Below are positions 8,889 to 18,404 of a stretch of DNA of 64,000 bases, in pieces. A program made the translations under genes and the position numbers. The notes beneath the pieces were generated by a model. The model worked only from the letters and a program-made list of their open reading frames with translations, searched no databases and was not told the DNA's origin. Location: positions 74,570 through 138,569 of the forward strand of contig CAYJDA010000003.1 in the NCBI GenBank assembly GCA_964368815.1. The letters run 5' to 3'. The DNA is from CAYJBH01 sp964368815. Its GTDB lineage: Bacteria; Bacillota; Clostridia; Oscillospirales; Ruminococcaceae. Every line of letters starts with the position of its first letter. Positions within the stretch are counted from its first letter, which is position 1.

Positions 8889-10549
8889 TAATTTACTCCT
8901 TTATGTGCTGTTGTTAGTAGTTCTTTAGCATTTGCCATGGCAGTTTGCGTTATACTGTCACCCGACATTATTCTTGCGAGTTCTGCAACTCTTCCATCGG
9001 TGTTAAGCTTTGTTATTTCGGTTTTTGCTGATTTGTTGTTGGTTGATTTTTCTATTAGCAGGTGATTATCTGCAAAACATGCAAGCTGCGCTGAATGTGT
9101 AACTGCAAGTACCTGTCGATTATAAGCGGTATTATGCATCATTTTACCAATTTTATATGAAGCAGAGCCGGAAACTCCGGTATCAATTTCATCATAAATA
9201 ACCGTAGGCATATCATCAGCCTGTGCAAGACTGTTTTTTATTGCAAGCATAATTCTTGCAAGTTCGCCACCCGAAGCAACCTTAACTAAAGGTTTGGGAA
9301 CTTCACCGGGATTGGTTGCAATTAAGAATTCAACATCGTCGCTTCCGTCTTTAGTAAGTGACTTATGTTTTATTGAAAGCTCAAACCTCATTCCCGGCAT
9401 ATTTAGCTCGGTAAGAGAGGTAACTACCTCTTTTGCAAGTTTTTCGAAAGCCTTTTTTCGCTCGTTAGTTAGTTTATCAGCAAGTTTTTTTGCTGACTTT
9501 CCGAGAGTTTCTATCTCAACTTCAAGCTCAGCAATTTTTTCTTCTCCACTGTCAATAAAGGAAAGCTCTTCAATTGCTTTAGTTTTATATTCCTCTATTG
9601 CTTCTACACTATCTCCATACTTTTTTCTTAACTTATAAAACTCATCAAGTCGTTGTTCTATACTCTCAAGCTCTCCCGGTTGTGACTCAATACTACTTAA
9701 CTCTGTTGAAATATCTACCGATAGCTCCTGAAGTTCGTAGTATAATGCATCAGCACGCTCCTTAAAATGTTTAACTCTCCCTGCATCTACCCCACTAAGA
9801 GAATTTGCAGCAGCAGAAAGGCTGGTAAGTGTTCCGGCTTCATCATCATTTATTGCTTGTTTAGCACCGGATAATCCCTGTAATATTTTTTCTATATTTA
9901 TTAGAACCGTTCGACGATTTTGTAGATTAACAGGCTCGTCAGGATGAAATGCAGCTTTTTCGATTTCCTCTATTTGAAATTTTAAAAACTCACAACGCTC
10001 AAGGTTTTTTTCTTCACTTCCGGTTAGATTATTAAGTAATTTTATTCTTTCGCATAGTTGCCGATAAACAGAATGATATTCCTCCCTCAATGCTTTAAGC
10101 TCACCAAATCTATCGAGTAAAACAAGCTGAGTTTCGGGATTAACCAGATTATGATTGTCTTGTTGGCCGTGTATTGATAACAAATTTGGCATAAACTCTT
10201 TTAGCATTGAAACTAGAGCCGGTCGACCATTTATCCTTACTGTTCCTCTTCCGTCGATAGCTAATTCGCGGGTAACGATAAGCTGTTCGTCGCATTCAAA
10301 TCCAAGCTCAGAAATAATACTGTATACCGAACTTGGAAGGTTTGAAAAAACAGCACATATTATTGCCTTGTCTGCCCCGTTTCTTATCACATCCCTTGCA
10401 AGGCGATGCCCAAGAAGTGCCGCAACCGAATCAATAACAATGGATTTACCTGCGCCGGTTTCACCGGTTAAAACATTAAATCCCTTTTCAAAGTTTACGG
10501 TAGCTTTCTCGATGACTGCAATATTTTCAATAGTAAGTTCGCAAAGCAT
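8888..10549 (-). CDS. recN: DNA repair protein RecN
   Basis: SMC-like ATPase recruited to double-strand breaks, 553 residues. The N-terminal Walker A is GETGAGKS, followed by a long charged coiled-coil (about residues 150-370). The ABC signature is VASGGELARIMLA and Walker B is VIYDEIDTGVSG. AGAGGA lies about 12 bases before ATG at 10549. It follows nadK by 7 bp, a conserved Firmicute order, but the argR gene often found between them is absent. Confidence 0.97.
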   Translation of the reverse strand: MLCELTIENIAVIEKATVNFEKGFNVLTGETGAGKSIVIDSVAALLGHRLARDVIRNGADKAIICAVFSNLPSSVYSIISELGFECDEQLIVTRELAIDGRGTVRINGRPALVSMLKEFMPNLLSIHGQQDNHNLVNPETQLVLLDRFGELKALREEYHSVYRQLCERIKLLNNLTGSEEKNLERCEFLKFQIEEIEKAAFHPDEPVNLQNRRTVLINIEKILQGLSGAKQAINDDEAGTLTSLSAAANSLSGVDAGRVKHFKERADALYYELQELSVDISTELSSIESQPGELESIEQRLDEFYKLRKKYGDSVEAIEEYKTKAIEELSFIDSGEEKIAELEVEIETLGKSAKKLADKLTNERKKAFEKLAKEVVTSLTELNMPGMRFELSIKHKSLTKDGSDDVEFLIATNPGEVPKPLVKVASGGELARIMLAIKNSLAQADDMPTVIYDEIDTGVSGSASYKIGKMMHNTAYNRQVLAVTHSAQLACFADNHLLIEKSTNNKSAKTEITKLNTDGRVAELARIMSGDSITQTAMANAKELLTTAHKGVN

Positions 10550-10556
10550 TATTATT

Positions 10557-11342
10557 TTAATTCCTCTGTAACTTTTCTTCTATTGCCGAAAACTGTCCTG
10601 TGTTGCTAAAAAATATTAGTGGAGTGCATTTATCATTACAACGTATTGTTATACAATCTGAAGCAAGTGATTCTTCTTTACCATCAGCACACATGATAGC
10701 TGTTCCTGAAGATGTTTTAGCCTTTACTTTTATTACCCTGTCCTTCGCAAAAACCATTGGTGGTGTTCCCAAGCTATGTGGACACAGCGGAGTAACCGAG
10801 ATAGCGCCTAGTCTACTGTCGATAATTGGACCACCGGCCGAAAGAGCATATGCTGTTGAACCAGTAGGAGTTGATACTATCACGCCATCTCCGCGATAAT
10901 CAAGAACAGTGCTATCGTCGCACATTACTTCAATATCCATTGTTTTTGCAATAGTGCCGCCAACAATTAAAATTTCGTTTAAGGCGATTAACCGTTTGTC
11001 GGCACAATCGGCCATCAACATGAGTCTATTTTCAAGAAAAAAATCACCGGTTATCAGCGCTAATAGGCGGTGATATCGCTCTGCAGTTATTGCGGTAAGA
11101 AAACCCAGCCTTCCAACATTTACACCAACAATAGGTATTTCTCGATTTTTAAGCAAATGTGCAGCATGTAAAAGTGTTCCATCACCACCCACCGTAATAA
11201 CATAGTCTAAGCATTCGGCGGGAAGATTATCACCTTTCAGTACTTCACAGCTAACATCTTTATCGGCAAAGAGTTCTAATATTTTCTCTGTGAGCGATAC
11301 TGAATCTTTATTTTCGGGATTATTTATTATGAGTATTTTCAT
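10557..11342 (-). CDS. nadK: NAD kinase
   Basis: Phosphorylates NAD to NADP. Hallmarks are GGDGTLLHAAH (about residues 55-65), ALNEILIVGG, and the glycine-rich DGVIVSTPTGSTAYALSAGG. I chose ATG at 11342 (261 aa, starting MKILIIN), which resembles other NadK N-termini. A TTG at 11354 would abut the GGAG ribosome binding site and is less likely. It sits between tlyA and recN in the long operon. Confidence 0.95.
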   Translation of the reverse strand: MKILIINNPENKDSVSLTEKILELFADKDVSCEVLKGDNLPAECLDYVITVGGDGTLLHAAHLLKNREIPIVGVNVGRLGFLTAITAERYHRLLALITGDFFLENRLMLMADCADKRLIALNEILIVGGTIAKTMDIEVMCDDSTVLDYRGDGVIVSTPTGSTAYALSAGGPIIDSRLGAISVTPLCPHSLGTPPMVFAKDRVIKVKAKTSSGTAIMCADGKEESLASDCITIRCNDKCTPLIFFSNTGQFSAIEEKLQRN

Positions 11343-11372
11343 TAACAGGTTCAACTCCGATAATACTAAAAT

Positions 11373-12158
11373 TTAAAGATTTTCATGTGCCTGTTTAACA
11401 ACGGTATCAATATCAGGGATAAATGCTGTCTCTTTAGAGGACAAAGCAACTAAGAATTCAATGTTTCCTTTAGGCCCTTTTATCGGAGAAAAATACAATC
11501 CAAAAGGGTTTAGTCCAGCTTCTTTTGCATACCCTAAAACAGAATTAATTACCTTTTTATGAATCTTTTCATCTTTAATAACTCCGTTTTTCCCAACCTC
11601 AGATCTACCGGCTTCAAACTGTGGCTTAATAAGTGCAACTACATTATAACTCTCACCGGCATATTTTTCAAGTAGTGGAAAAATAAGTTTTAAAGAAATA
11701 AATGATACATCGATAGTAAAAAGATCAACTTTTTTATCAATAAGGTCTTCGCAAAGGTAACGAATATTGGTACGCTCTAAACAACAAACTTTTTCATCAT
11801 TGCGCAGTCGATAATCAAGCTGACCGTAACCAACATCAACTGCATATACAAACGAAGCTCCGTTTTGAAGTGCACAGTCGGTAAAGCCGCCTGTAGAAGC
11901 CCCAATATCCATCATGCAAAGATTATTAAGATTTAATGAAAATTTTTCTATAGCTTGTTGAAGTTTATATCCACCCCTACTGACATAGGTTTTATTAGGA
12001 ATAATAAGTTCTACATTGTCTGACTGTTTAACCGAATGTCCCGGTTTATCTGCCCGTTGTCCGTTAATATAACAACAACCTTGCATAATAAGTGCACGTG
12101 CTTTTTCTCGTGATGCAAGTTCGAATCGCTCGGCAATATACTGATCAAGCCTCATCAT
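11373..12158 (-). CDS. tlyA: TlyA family rRNA 2'-O-ribose methyltransferase
   Basis: 261 residues: an N-terminal S4 RNA-binding domain (residues 1-65) and an FtsJ-like SAM-dependent methyltransferase domain with MDIGASTGGFTDCALQNGA. The family methylates 16S and 23S rRNA and is often labelled hemolysin A for historical reasons. AAGGAG lies eight bases before ATG at 12158, which is followed at once by a second ATG. It overlaps the dxs end by 14 bp, implying coupled translation. Confidence 0.92.
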   Translation of the reverse strand: MMRLDQYIAERFELASREKARALIMQGCCYINGQRADKPGHSVKQSDNVELIIPNKTYVSRGGYKLQQAIEKFSLNLNNLCMMDIGASTGGFTDCALQNGASFVYAVDVGYGQLDYRLRNDEKVCCLERTNIRYLCEDLIDKKVDLFTIDVSFISLKLIFPLLEKYAGESYNVVALIKPQFEAGRSEVGKNGVIKDEKIHKKVINSVLGYAKEAGLNPFGLYFSPIKGPKGNIEFLVALSSKETAFIPDIDTVVKQAHENL

Positions 12159-13995
12159 TGCAACAGCTCCTTAATTTATTAGCAATTGAATCTGCATCAA
12201 GCATAAGCATTTTTCGAAGCTCATTAATTTTTGCACAAGGAATTTTGGTGTTTCTTATTCCTTGGTCAATAAACTTGCCGGTATATCCCATAGATTGTAA
12301 GCTTGATATAAGTCTCTCGCCTATTCCGCCGGTAACGACATCATCATGCAGCATCATTATTTTTTTATATCTTAATAATTCATTAAAAAGATTTTCTGGA
12401 AATGGTTGAAGCTGAAGCAGTTTAATTACATCGCAGCTATAATTTTTCTCATATAGCTGATTTGATGCCTTAACCGCTTCTTCTAATATTACACCATAAC
12501 CAATAATAGCTGTATCTGAGTCCGGCTTTGAGACTATATAATCATATGCATTTCCTGTACATAGATAGGAACTTAAAATATCGGAATCATATCCACGTGG
12601 ATATCGAATGGAACGAATTCCCTTAGTTAATAGTAATCTTCCTAACCAATGTTTTAACTCTTTAATGGTTGAAGGTGCAATCAATGTGGAACCTTGCGGT
12701 TGTGTAAGGTAGTTTACATCATAAATTCCCTGATGTGTTTCCCCATCACCCGGAACAAGGCCTGCTCTATCTACTGCAAAAAGCACATCTGCGTCATTTA
12801 AATATACATCGTTTAACAGCTGGTCGTAACCACGCTGTAAAAAAGTTGAATAAATAGCAACAACAGGTTTAATTCCTTCTTTGGAGAGTCCAGCAGCAAA
12901 TGTTACCGCATGTTGTTCTGCCATACCAACATCAAAAAATCTGTTAGGGTATCGTTTTGCAAATTTTGAAAGTCCGGTGCCATCTTTCATTGCGGCGGTA
13001 ATGGCAACTATATCATTATTGATCTCGGCAAACTCACACAGTGAATCTCCAAAAGCAGTAGAAAATTCTTTATGAGGTGTAGCTTTAACAAGTTTTGGCG
13101 ATAGGCTATGGTAAGCTTTAGGATTCAGCTCAGCTTCGGTAAGACCTCTGCCCTTTTGAGTTATCGCATGAATAAAAACCGGCGTGTCTAACTTTTTTAC
13201 ATTTAAAAACATTCTGCGGAGCTCTAAAACATCATGGCCGTCATATGCACCGAAATATTGAAATCCCATCATTTCAAAAAAGGTGTCGCTGTAAAGAGCC
13301 TGTCGCATAGTTGTTTTTATATTTCGCAGGCCTTCAACAAAGGTATTGCCAATTAAAGGGATTTTTTCTATAGTATGAGTTGCTCCGAGTTTTGCATTGC
13401 TATATTCTTTTGAAAGCCTTAATCTATTAAGATATGTAGAGAAAGCTCCAACATTTTTTGAAATGGACATCTTGTTATCGTTTAATACAACAATAAGGTT
13501 ATCGAGGTGACATATATTGTTCATACCTTCATAAACCATTCCACCGCTAAAGCTGCCATCGCCGATTATTGCAACAACAAAACCATCTTCATTTTTTAGT
13601 TTTTTTGCTGTTGCTATTCCGATTGCAGCAGATATTGATGTGTTGCCGTGGCCGGTAACAAAACAATCATAGCTACTTTCATGCGGTGATGGAAAACCGG
13701 TGATACCATCCTTTTGTCTTAGCGATGCAAACTGTTTTTTTCTACCGGTTAAAATTTTATGCGGATAACATTGATGACCTACATCATAAATAATTTTATC
13801 ATTTTCACCCGAAAACGTTAATAAGATAGCAAGTGAAAGTTCAACAATGCCAAGATTAGAGGCAAGATGTCCACCGGTGTCAACAACGCTATCAATTAAA
13901 AAAGTTCGAATTTCCTTACATAGTAAATTTAGCTGGCTATCATTCAGCTTTTTTACATCCTCGAGAGAAGTTATGGTATCAAGTAATGATGACAT
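12145..13995 (-). CDS. dxs: 1-deoxy-D-xylulose-5-phosphate synthase
   Basis: Thiamine-diphosphate enzyme joining pyruvate and glyceraldehyde-3-phosphate, the first step of the MEP pathway. The 616 residues are full length. Motifs are DVGHQCYPHKILTGR, the ThDP/Mg motif GDGSFSGGM with NDNKMSIS, and the transketolase-like DVGMAEQHAV. Its 44-bp leader from ispA holds an 8-bp perfect hairpin (14005-14023) whose right arm covers the AAGG nearest the start; a purine-rich AGGAAGGAAGG lies further upstream. The hairpin could affect translation, but this is inference. Confidence 0.97.
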   Translation of the reverse strand: MSSLLDTITSLEDVKKLNDSQLNLLCKEIRTFLIDSVVDTGGHLASNLGIVELSLAILLTFSGENDKIIYDVGHQCYPHKILTGRKKQFASLRQKDGITGFPSPHESSYDCFVTGHGNTSISAAIGIATAKKLKNEDGFVVAIIGDGSFSGGMVYEGMNNICHLDNLIVVLNDNKMSISKNVGAFSTYLNRLRLSKEYSNAKLGATHTIEKIPLIGNTFVEGLRNIKTTMRQALYSDTFFEMMGFQYFGAYDGHDVLELRRMFLNVKKLDTPVFIHAITQKGRGLTEAELNPKAYHSLSPKLVKATPHKEFSTAFGDSLCEFAEINNDIVAITAAMKDGTGLSKFAKRYPNRFFDVGMAEQHAVTFAAGLSKEGIKPVVAIYSTFLQRGYDQLLNDVYLNDADVLFAVDRAGLVPGDGETHQGIYDVNYLTQPQGSTLIAPSTIKELKHWLGRLLLTKGIRSIRYPRGYDSDILSSYLCTGNAYDYIVSKPDSDTAIIGYGVILEEAVKASNQLYEKNYSCDVIKLLQLQPFPENLFNELLRYKKIMMLHDDVVTGGIGERLISSLQSMGYTGKFIDQGIRNTKIPCAKINELRKMLMLDADSIANKLRSCCNDEA

Positions 13996-14039
13996 ATTTT
14001 AGTATAAACCTTTATAAGGTTTACCTTCCTTCCTATTTA

Positions 14040-14930
14040 TTAATTTCTTCTAGTTAGAAGTTCATCCTGTAGTTGCAATAAAAAATCTGTTTTTTTGTCA
14101 AAGAGTGTATTTAAGGTTTCAATATTTGTATTGGTGAGATGTTGTGCATATTCCTGTGCTTTTTCCGGCCCAAGTAGTGTATAATATGAGCCTTTACCGC
14201 TTTCATTATCGTTTCCGATAGGCTTGCCAAGCTCCTCTACTGTTCCTATTCCATCTAAAATATCATCAACAACCTGAAAGACAAGTCCAAGATTAAAGGC
14301 AAACTCGCGAAGTGCAAGATATTCATGGCTGTTAGCACCTCCTGCAATTGCGCCGAACTGTACCGAAGTTGCTATTAAAGCTCCCGTTTTATTTTGATGC
14401 GTCTCCTTTAACATTGACTCGGTAACAGCTCTTTTTTCGTTCTTTAAATCCAGCTCCTGACCATAAATCATGCCACCTAGTCCAGCTGTATAAGAAAGTA
14501 GTTGCACAACAGTTAGCAATGACTCTGATGGAATTTCGGCAGTTACCGCTACACCAAACGCGTGGGTTAGCAAACAATCTCCGGCAAGTAATGCAGTCGC
14601 TTCGCCATATTTTACATGGCAGGAGGACATTCCCCGCCTTAAATCAGAATCGTCCATACACGGTAAATCATCATGTATAAGAGAGTAACAATGAATCATC
14701 TCGATAGCTGCAGCAAGATTTAATGCTTTCTCATAACTACCGCATAACATATCACAAACAGCTAAAACCAAAACTCCTCTTACCCGTTTGCCCCCGTTAA
14801 AAAGGCTGTATTCAGCAGATTTTGCTACCTCACTGTCTCTATTAGGCATCATGCTCATAATTTCTATAAGTTGTTGCTCTACAGCGGATTTATATTCGTT
14901 ATATTGCTCCTTATAGTTTAATACTTCCAT
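14040..14930 (-). CDS. ispA: Short-chain polyprenyl (farnesyl/geranylgeranyl) diphosphate synthase
   Basis: Trans-isoprenyl diphosphate synthase, 296 residues, condensing IPP with allylic primers. The first Asp-rich motif is DDLPCMDD and the second is DDILDGIG. It supplies farnesyl diphosphate for UppS and quinone or heme tails. Product length is not determined here, though ispA next to xseB and dxs is the usual farnesyl diphosphate synthase context. GAGGAG precedes ATG at 14930; the gap to xseB is two bases. Confidence 0.93.
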   Translation of the reverse strand: MEVLNYKEQYNEYKSAVEQQLIEIMSMMPNRDSEVAKSAEYSLFNGGKRVRGVLVLAVCDMLCGSYEKALNLAAAIEMIHCYSLIHDDLPCMDDSDLRRGMSSCHVKYGEATALLAGDCLLTHAFGVAVTAEIPSESLLTVVQLLSYTAGLGGMIYGQELDLKNEKRAVTESMLKETHQNKTGALIATSVQFGAIAGGANSHEYLALREFAFNLGLVFQVVDDILDGIGTVEELGKPIGNDNESGKGSYYTLLGPEKAQEYAQHLTNTNIETLNTLFDKKTDFLLQLQDELLTRRN

Positions 14931-14932
14931 TC

Positions 14933-15121
14933 CTACTCCTCTTTGCCATACTGCTCCAGCTTAACTTCAACATTTTTAAGCCTCTCTTCGCATTCCTTAA
15001 CAAGCAAACAACCCTTTTCATAAAGTGGTATAAGCTCTTCAATACCGGTTGAATCGTCAGCAATTTTTTCAACAATTTCTTCTAATTCTTTTACTGCAAT
15101 TTCAAATGTTCTTTCATTCAT
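14933..15121 (-). CDS. xseB: Exodeoxyribonuclease VII small subunit
   Basis: A 62-residue helical protein typical of XseB (residues 4-50, FEIAVKELEEIVEKI). It forms exonuclease VII with XseA, a single-strand DNA nuclease. AAGGA precedes ATG at 15121. The start is one base after the xseA stop, and ispA follows two bases later. Length and context make the call firm despite low complexity. Confidence 0.92.
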   Translation of the reverse strand: MNERTFEIAVKELEEIVEKIADDSTGIEELIPLYEKGCLLVKECEERLKNVEVKLEQYGKEE

Positions 15122-15122
15122 T

Positions 15123-16262
15123 TTATTTTTCCTTTATTTTCACCGACTTTACGATACAATCAATCAAAGCTTTAGCTGTTTCTACCTCTAGTACATCACC
15201 TTTTTTGGGAGTGTTAACAATTAGCTTTTTGTTTTCTGTGCGAATAATAGCATATCCTTTTTTCAAAACCCTTTTTGGTTCATATGCTGCAAGTATATCG
15301 CTACAAACTGCAACATTTCTACGCCCCTTTTCTAACCGCTGTAGTATTGCGTGATTATATTCTTCGGCTAATTTTACTATCATTTCCTTATTGCGAATAA
15401 CCTCGGCAGCAATATTATTAACATTAATGTTTAACTTTGCTTTCTGATACCTATAAAGTAGCTGTGAGGGGTCGGGCAGTATAATTTCAGCAGCGGCAGT
15501 AGGTGTTGCTGCACGAACATCTGCAACAAGATCGCTGATAACGGTATCAATTTCATGTCCTATAGCGCAAACAATTGGCTTATCTGCATTAAAAATAGCC
15601 TCGGCTACTTTCTCGCTGTTAAAAACAAATAGATCCTGAGCACTACCACCACCACGTGATACCAGTATTATGTCAATATCATCAACCTTATCAAGGGTTT
15701 GTATTGCTTTAGCAATGGGTAAAGCCGCCGCTGCTCCTTGAACAGGAACATCATATAATATAAATTTAAGATTAATTAAGCTACGCCTTTTTGCAACTGC
15801 TAAAATATCCTGTAAGGCCGCACCATCCTTAGATGTTACAAGTCCGATACAGGTGGGGTTTTGAGGCAACTGCTTCTTATGTTCTACAGAAAAGAAACCT
15901 CGCTTTTCTAACCGCAATTTCATTTGTAAAAAAGCAGCATTAAGCGCACCCTCTCCATCTAAAAACATATGGGAAACATATAACTGAAATGTTCCATCTT
16001 TTTGATAAATACTAGCCTTAGCTCTAACCATAAGCTGCATTCCATTTTCCGGAACAAAGGCAAGTCGTCCGGCATCTCGGCTAAACATGACAGCCTTGAC
16101 GGAGGAATCTTGATCCTTTAAGGTAAAATAACAATGTCCGGACTTGCGATGAAGATGAAATGAATCTAACTCTGCAATAAGCGTTAGATCCGAAAGAATT
16201 TCATTATTATCCAGTAGGGATTTAATATAATTATTTAATGCGGTAACACTAATCGGTTCCAT
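15123..16262 (-). CDS. xseA: Exodeoxyribonuclease VII large subunit (shortened coiled coil)
   Basis: Catalytic subunit of exonuclease VII. The N-terminal OB fold spans about residues 1-100 and contains LIAELDSFHLHRKSGHCYF. The nuclease core has CIGLVTSKDGAALQDIL, DIILVSRGGGSAQDL and GHEIDTVISDLVADVRAATPTAAAE. The protein is 379 residues, against roughly 450 in E. coli and B. subtilis. The loss falls in the coiled-coil after residue 270, so the stalk that carries XseB is shorter. It overlaps nusB by 14 bp. Confidence 0.95.
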   Translation of the reverse strand: MEPISVTALNNYIKSLLDNNEILSDLTLIAELDSFHLHRKSGHCYFTLKDQDSSVKAVMFSRDAGRLAFVPENGMQLMVRAKASIYQKDGTFQLYVSHMFLDGEGALNAAFLQMKLRLEKRGFFSVEHKKQLPQNPTCIGLVTSKDGAALQDILAVAKRRSLINLKFILYDVPVQGAAAALPIAKAIQTLDKVDDIDIILVSRGGGSAQDLFVFNSEKVAEAIFNADKPIVCAIGHEIDTVISDLVADVRAATPTAAAEIILPDPSQLLYRYQKAKLNINVNNIAAEVIRNKEMIVKLAEEYNHAILQRLEKGRRNVAVCSDILAAYEPKRVLKKGYAIIRTENKKLIVNTPKKGDVLEVETAKALIDCIVKSVKIKEK

Positions 16263-16662
16263 CGGATATATCCCTGTCTTTTTCTATTGCCGATAAAACC
16301 CCATTTACAAATTGATAATCGCTTTCATCACCGTACTGCTTTGCAATTTCAACTGCTTCATTTATAACAACACCGGATGGGTTATCACCGGCAAAAAACA
16401 GTTCAGAAATTGCTAATCTTAAAACAGCAACAGAAACTTTTGATAATCTTTCAAATTTCCAGCCGCGGAGGTTTGTTTTAATTTTATCATCAATAAATTC
16501 TGCATTGTTATCATATGCATCGGTAATTGAACGTGAAAAATCATCCGACTCTATATCCGAAACTTCAGCTAAACCCAAAGCTGCCTCTTTAGCCCTAATC
16601 GGACCAAAAGAGGCAGAAAATAATGCAATAAATGCGTTTTCTCTTGCCTGTCTTCTATTCAT
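16249..16662 (-). CDS. nusB: Transcription antitermination factor NusB
   Basis: All-helical RNA-binding protein, 137 residues, that acts with NusE/S10 in rRNA antitermination. The N-terminal RRQARENAFIALF and the C-terminal segment with VVINEAVEIAKQYG are diagnostic. The ATG at 16662 has only a weak ribosome binding site. It follows the Asp23/Gls24 gene by 33 bp, the usual Firmicute arrangement. Confidence 0.95.
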   Translation of the reverse strand: MNRRQARENAFIALFSASFGPIRAKEAALGLAEVSDIESDDFSRSITDAYDNNAEFIDDKIKTNLRGWKFERLSKVSVAVLRLAISELFFAGDNPSGVVINEAVEIAKQYGDESDYQFVNGVLSAIEKDRDISDGTD

Positions 16663-16695
16663 CCTATCATTTATAGGACGAGCTACTAACTCGTC

Positions 16696-17055
16696 CTACT
16701 CCATTTCCTTTTGTTCAGCGATGCCACTAATGATGACATTCACTTTTGATACTGTAATTCCGGTCATGTTCTGTACGGCAGATTTAACATTTTCTTGAAC
16801 TTCTTTTGCAACATTAGTTACCTTTGTTCCGAAGTCAAGAATAATACATACATCAATTTCCGCTATTCCACCTATCATATTTACAGATACCGGATTTGCA
16901 GAGGATACCTTATAAAATAAACCCTTTATTCCGAGATTACCGCGTGAAAGACCCTTAACATCCTTAATTTCCAAGGTTGCAATTTTAGCTATGTTAGATA
17001 TTACCTCCATGGAAANNNNNNNNNNGCCGTTGTTTTCTCCTTTTACTACTTCCAT
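16696..17055 (-). CDS. Asp23/Gls24 family protein (interrupted by assembly gap)
   Basis: Asp23/Gls24 (alkaline-shock, AmaP-partner) family protein, often encoded just before nusB. The conserved core ISNIAKIATLEIKDVKGLS and the C-terminal VNVIISGI region are visible. Ten Ns fall within codons near residue 11-14, so the residues there and the true gap length are unknown; the two sides happen to stay in frame as assembled. I prefer ATG at 17055 (119 aa) with GGGG eight bases upstream; an ATG at 17073 lacks a ribosome binding site. First gene of the long minus-strand operon. Confidence 0.85.
   Translation of the reverse strand: MEVVKGENNGXXXXSMEVISNIAKIATLEIKDVKGLSRGNLGIKGLFYKVSSANPVSVNMIGGIAEIDVCIILDFGTKVTNVAKEVQENVKSAVQNMTGITVSKVNVIISGIAEQKEME
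17016..17025. other. Assembly gap (10 Ns)
   Basis: Ten unknown bases inside the Asp23/Gls24 gene. A run of exactly ten is a common scaffold placeholder, so the real length may differ and the continuity of the two flanks is not proven. Confidence 0.98.
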
Positions 17056-17084
17056 ATTATAAGCCCCATACATTCTTGCTAATT

Positions 17085-17113
17085 ATTATAGCACAGTTTG
17101 GCAAAAAGAGCAA
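17085..17113 (-). promoter_or_regulatory. Sigma-A promoter of the Asp23-nusB-...-tyrS operon
   Basis: Minus-strand TTGCTC (17108-17113) and perfect TATAAT (17085-17090) with 17-bp spacing. The -35 box abuts the stop codon of spoIIIAH, so the housekeeping operon begins directly behind the sporulation operon. Confidence 0.8.
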
Positions 17114-17728
17114 CTATTTAACCTCTACAATTTTTATATTTTTTGCCTCTACATCCGTCTTGCTCATTATAATATCGCGAAGTTGCATTACCTCAGACTG
17201 AGTTAAGCTATTGTTTTTTGTCATTACCGCCATGTCTGCTTGATCACCATCAAGGTATATAATACACTCAATAAACCCTTTAGCTTTTGCTAAACTCTCA
17301 ATTTCATCCTCAACTGTTATATTGTTTATGGTGTCGGAAAGAGTTTGTGTTAATGAACTTTTCTCTTCATCAGAGAGTTCAGTGTTTTTTAGAGAGTTTT
17401 GCATTTTTTCTAAGGCTTCATCCCTTGTTTTTTCTCTTGATAACCTTGCGTCCTCAAAATATTCAAGGCCCTCTGTTTTACTAAGGCTAACAAGCTGAGC
17501 ATCCCCGTAGCTCTTTGTTAAGTCGGCTTCGATCTGTGCATTAGCATTGGCGTTTTCAATTGGATAAACTGTTAACTCGGTTGCGATTGCCTCTTCTTCT
17601 GCCAATCTAAAATCAGATTCACTTGTAGCATATTGCCAGTTTAAAAATACTGCAACCGCTAAAGCCAAGAGTAAAGACAGGAAGGTTACCTGCTGTTTAA
17701 TTTTGAAATGTTTAAATTTCTTTATCAT
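17114..17728 (-). CDS. spoIIIAH: Stage III sporulation protein AH
   Basis: Mother-cell membrane protein that pairs with forespore SpoIIQ to form the intercellular channel (feeding tube). 204 residues: short basic N-terminus, TM helix (about 12-31), then a helical stalk and the EscJ/FliF-like ring-building domain at the C-terminus (SLAKAKGFIECIIYLDGDQADM). ATG at 17728 follows GGTGG; a GTG three codons upstream is too close to that site. Last gene of spoIIIA. Confidence 0.93.
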   Translation of the reverse strand: MIKKFKHFKIKQQVTFLSLLLALAVAVFLNWQYATSESDFRLAEEEAIATELTVYPIENANANAQIEADLTKSYGDAQLVSLSKTEGLEYFEDARLSREKTRDEALEKMQNSLKNTELSDEEKSSLTQTLSDTINNITVEDEIESLAKAKGFIECIIYLDGDQADMAVMTKNNSLTQSEVMQLRDIIMSKTDVEAKNIKIVEVK

Positions 17729-17825
17729 AGTTACCACCTTTTCTGCCTTTCGGCCTGTTATGAAAATATCTTTGTTTCAGTATATGAATAAAAATCATTT
17801 TATATTACTTAATACTAAATTTACA

Positions 17826-18404
17826 TTATGAATAATTATTTATTTTTCCTACAAAAATTCTATTGCTCGGCACACCCATCACAACCTTAACAAGCTCGGT
17901 TATATCAGAAATAATAGTGGTGTTATTCCCACCTTCACATAAAACTGCAACACCCAATACATTTGGTTCATATTCATTTTCTACCAATGCAGTTTTGTTA
18001 CCATTGTTATCTTCAACAATTATATATTCTGTAGAGTAGCCGGTTTTAATACTTGTATCTCCGGACTCATTATTTATCTGTTCGTCTCCGGTTTGTGTTT
18101 TAGCATATACCGTTTCACCCGATGATTCTAAGGTTATCATAACTTCAACTTTGCCGGCTCCTTCAATTTGTGAAATTAAATCGGTTAGCCTATTCTCATA
18201 TTCTAAAATTACCTGTGCGTTACTATTAATTTCCGTATCAGTTATTTCATCATTATCAAATGTAAAATCATTACCGGTAAACAATAAAATAATTAGTCCT
18301 GCTAATAAAAGTGCTATTAAGTGTATATTTTTTTTAATATCAAATTTTTTTACCTTGTTTAATATTTTTTCATCCTCGCTAATATTAATAATATTTTTAT
18401 TCAT
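17826..18404 (-). CDS. spoIIIAG: Stage III sporulation protein AG
   Basis: Ring-forming component of the SpoIIIA-SpoIIQ channel, 192 residues. It has a TM segment (about residues 28-46) and an extracytoplasmic region with RLTDLISQIEGAGKVEVMI and GVAVLCEGG, conserved in the family. ATG at 18404 has GGAGG six bases upstream and overlaps the end of spoIIIAF by eight bases. An in-frame upstream ATG at 18455 lies deep inside spoIIIAF and is unlikely. Confidence 0.94.
   Translation of the reverse strand: MNKNIINISEDEKILNKVKKFDIKKNIHLIALLLAGLIILLFTGNDFTFDNDEITDTEINSNAQVILEYENRLTDLISQIEGAGKVEVMITLESSGETVYAKTQTGDEQINNESGDTSIKTGYSTEYIIVEDNNGNKTALVENEYEPNVLGVAVLCEGGNNTTIISDITELVKVVMGVPSNRIFVGKINNYS

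Noticed and set aside
14005..14023. 8-bp perfect hairpin in the dxs leader, possible RNA switch
   Set aside because: Too small for a riboswitch; could affect ribosome access, but there is no further support. It is mentioned under dxs only.
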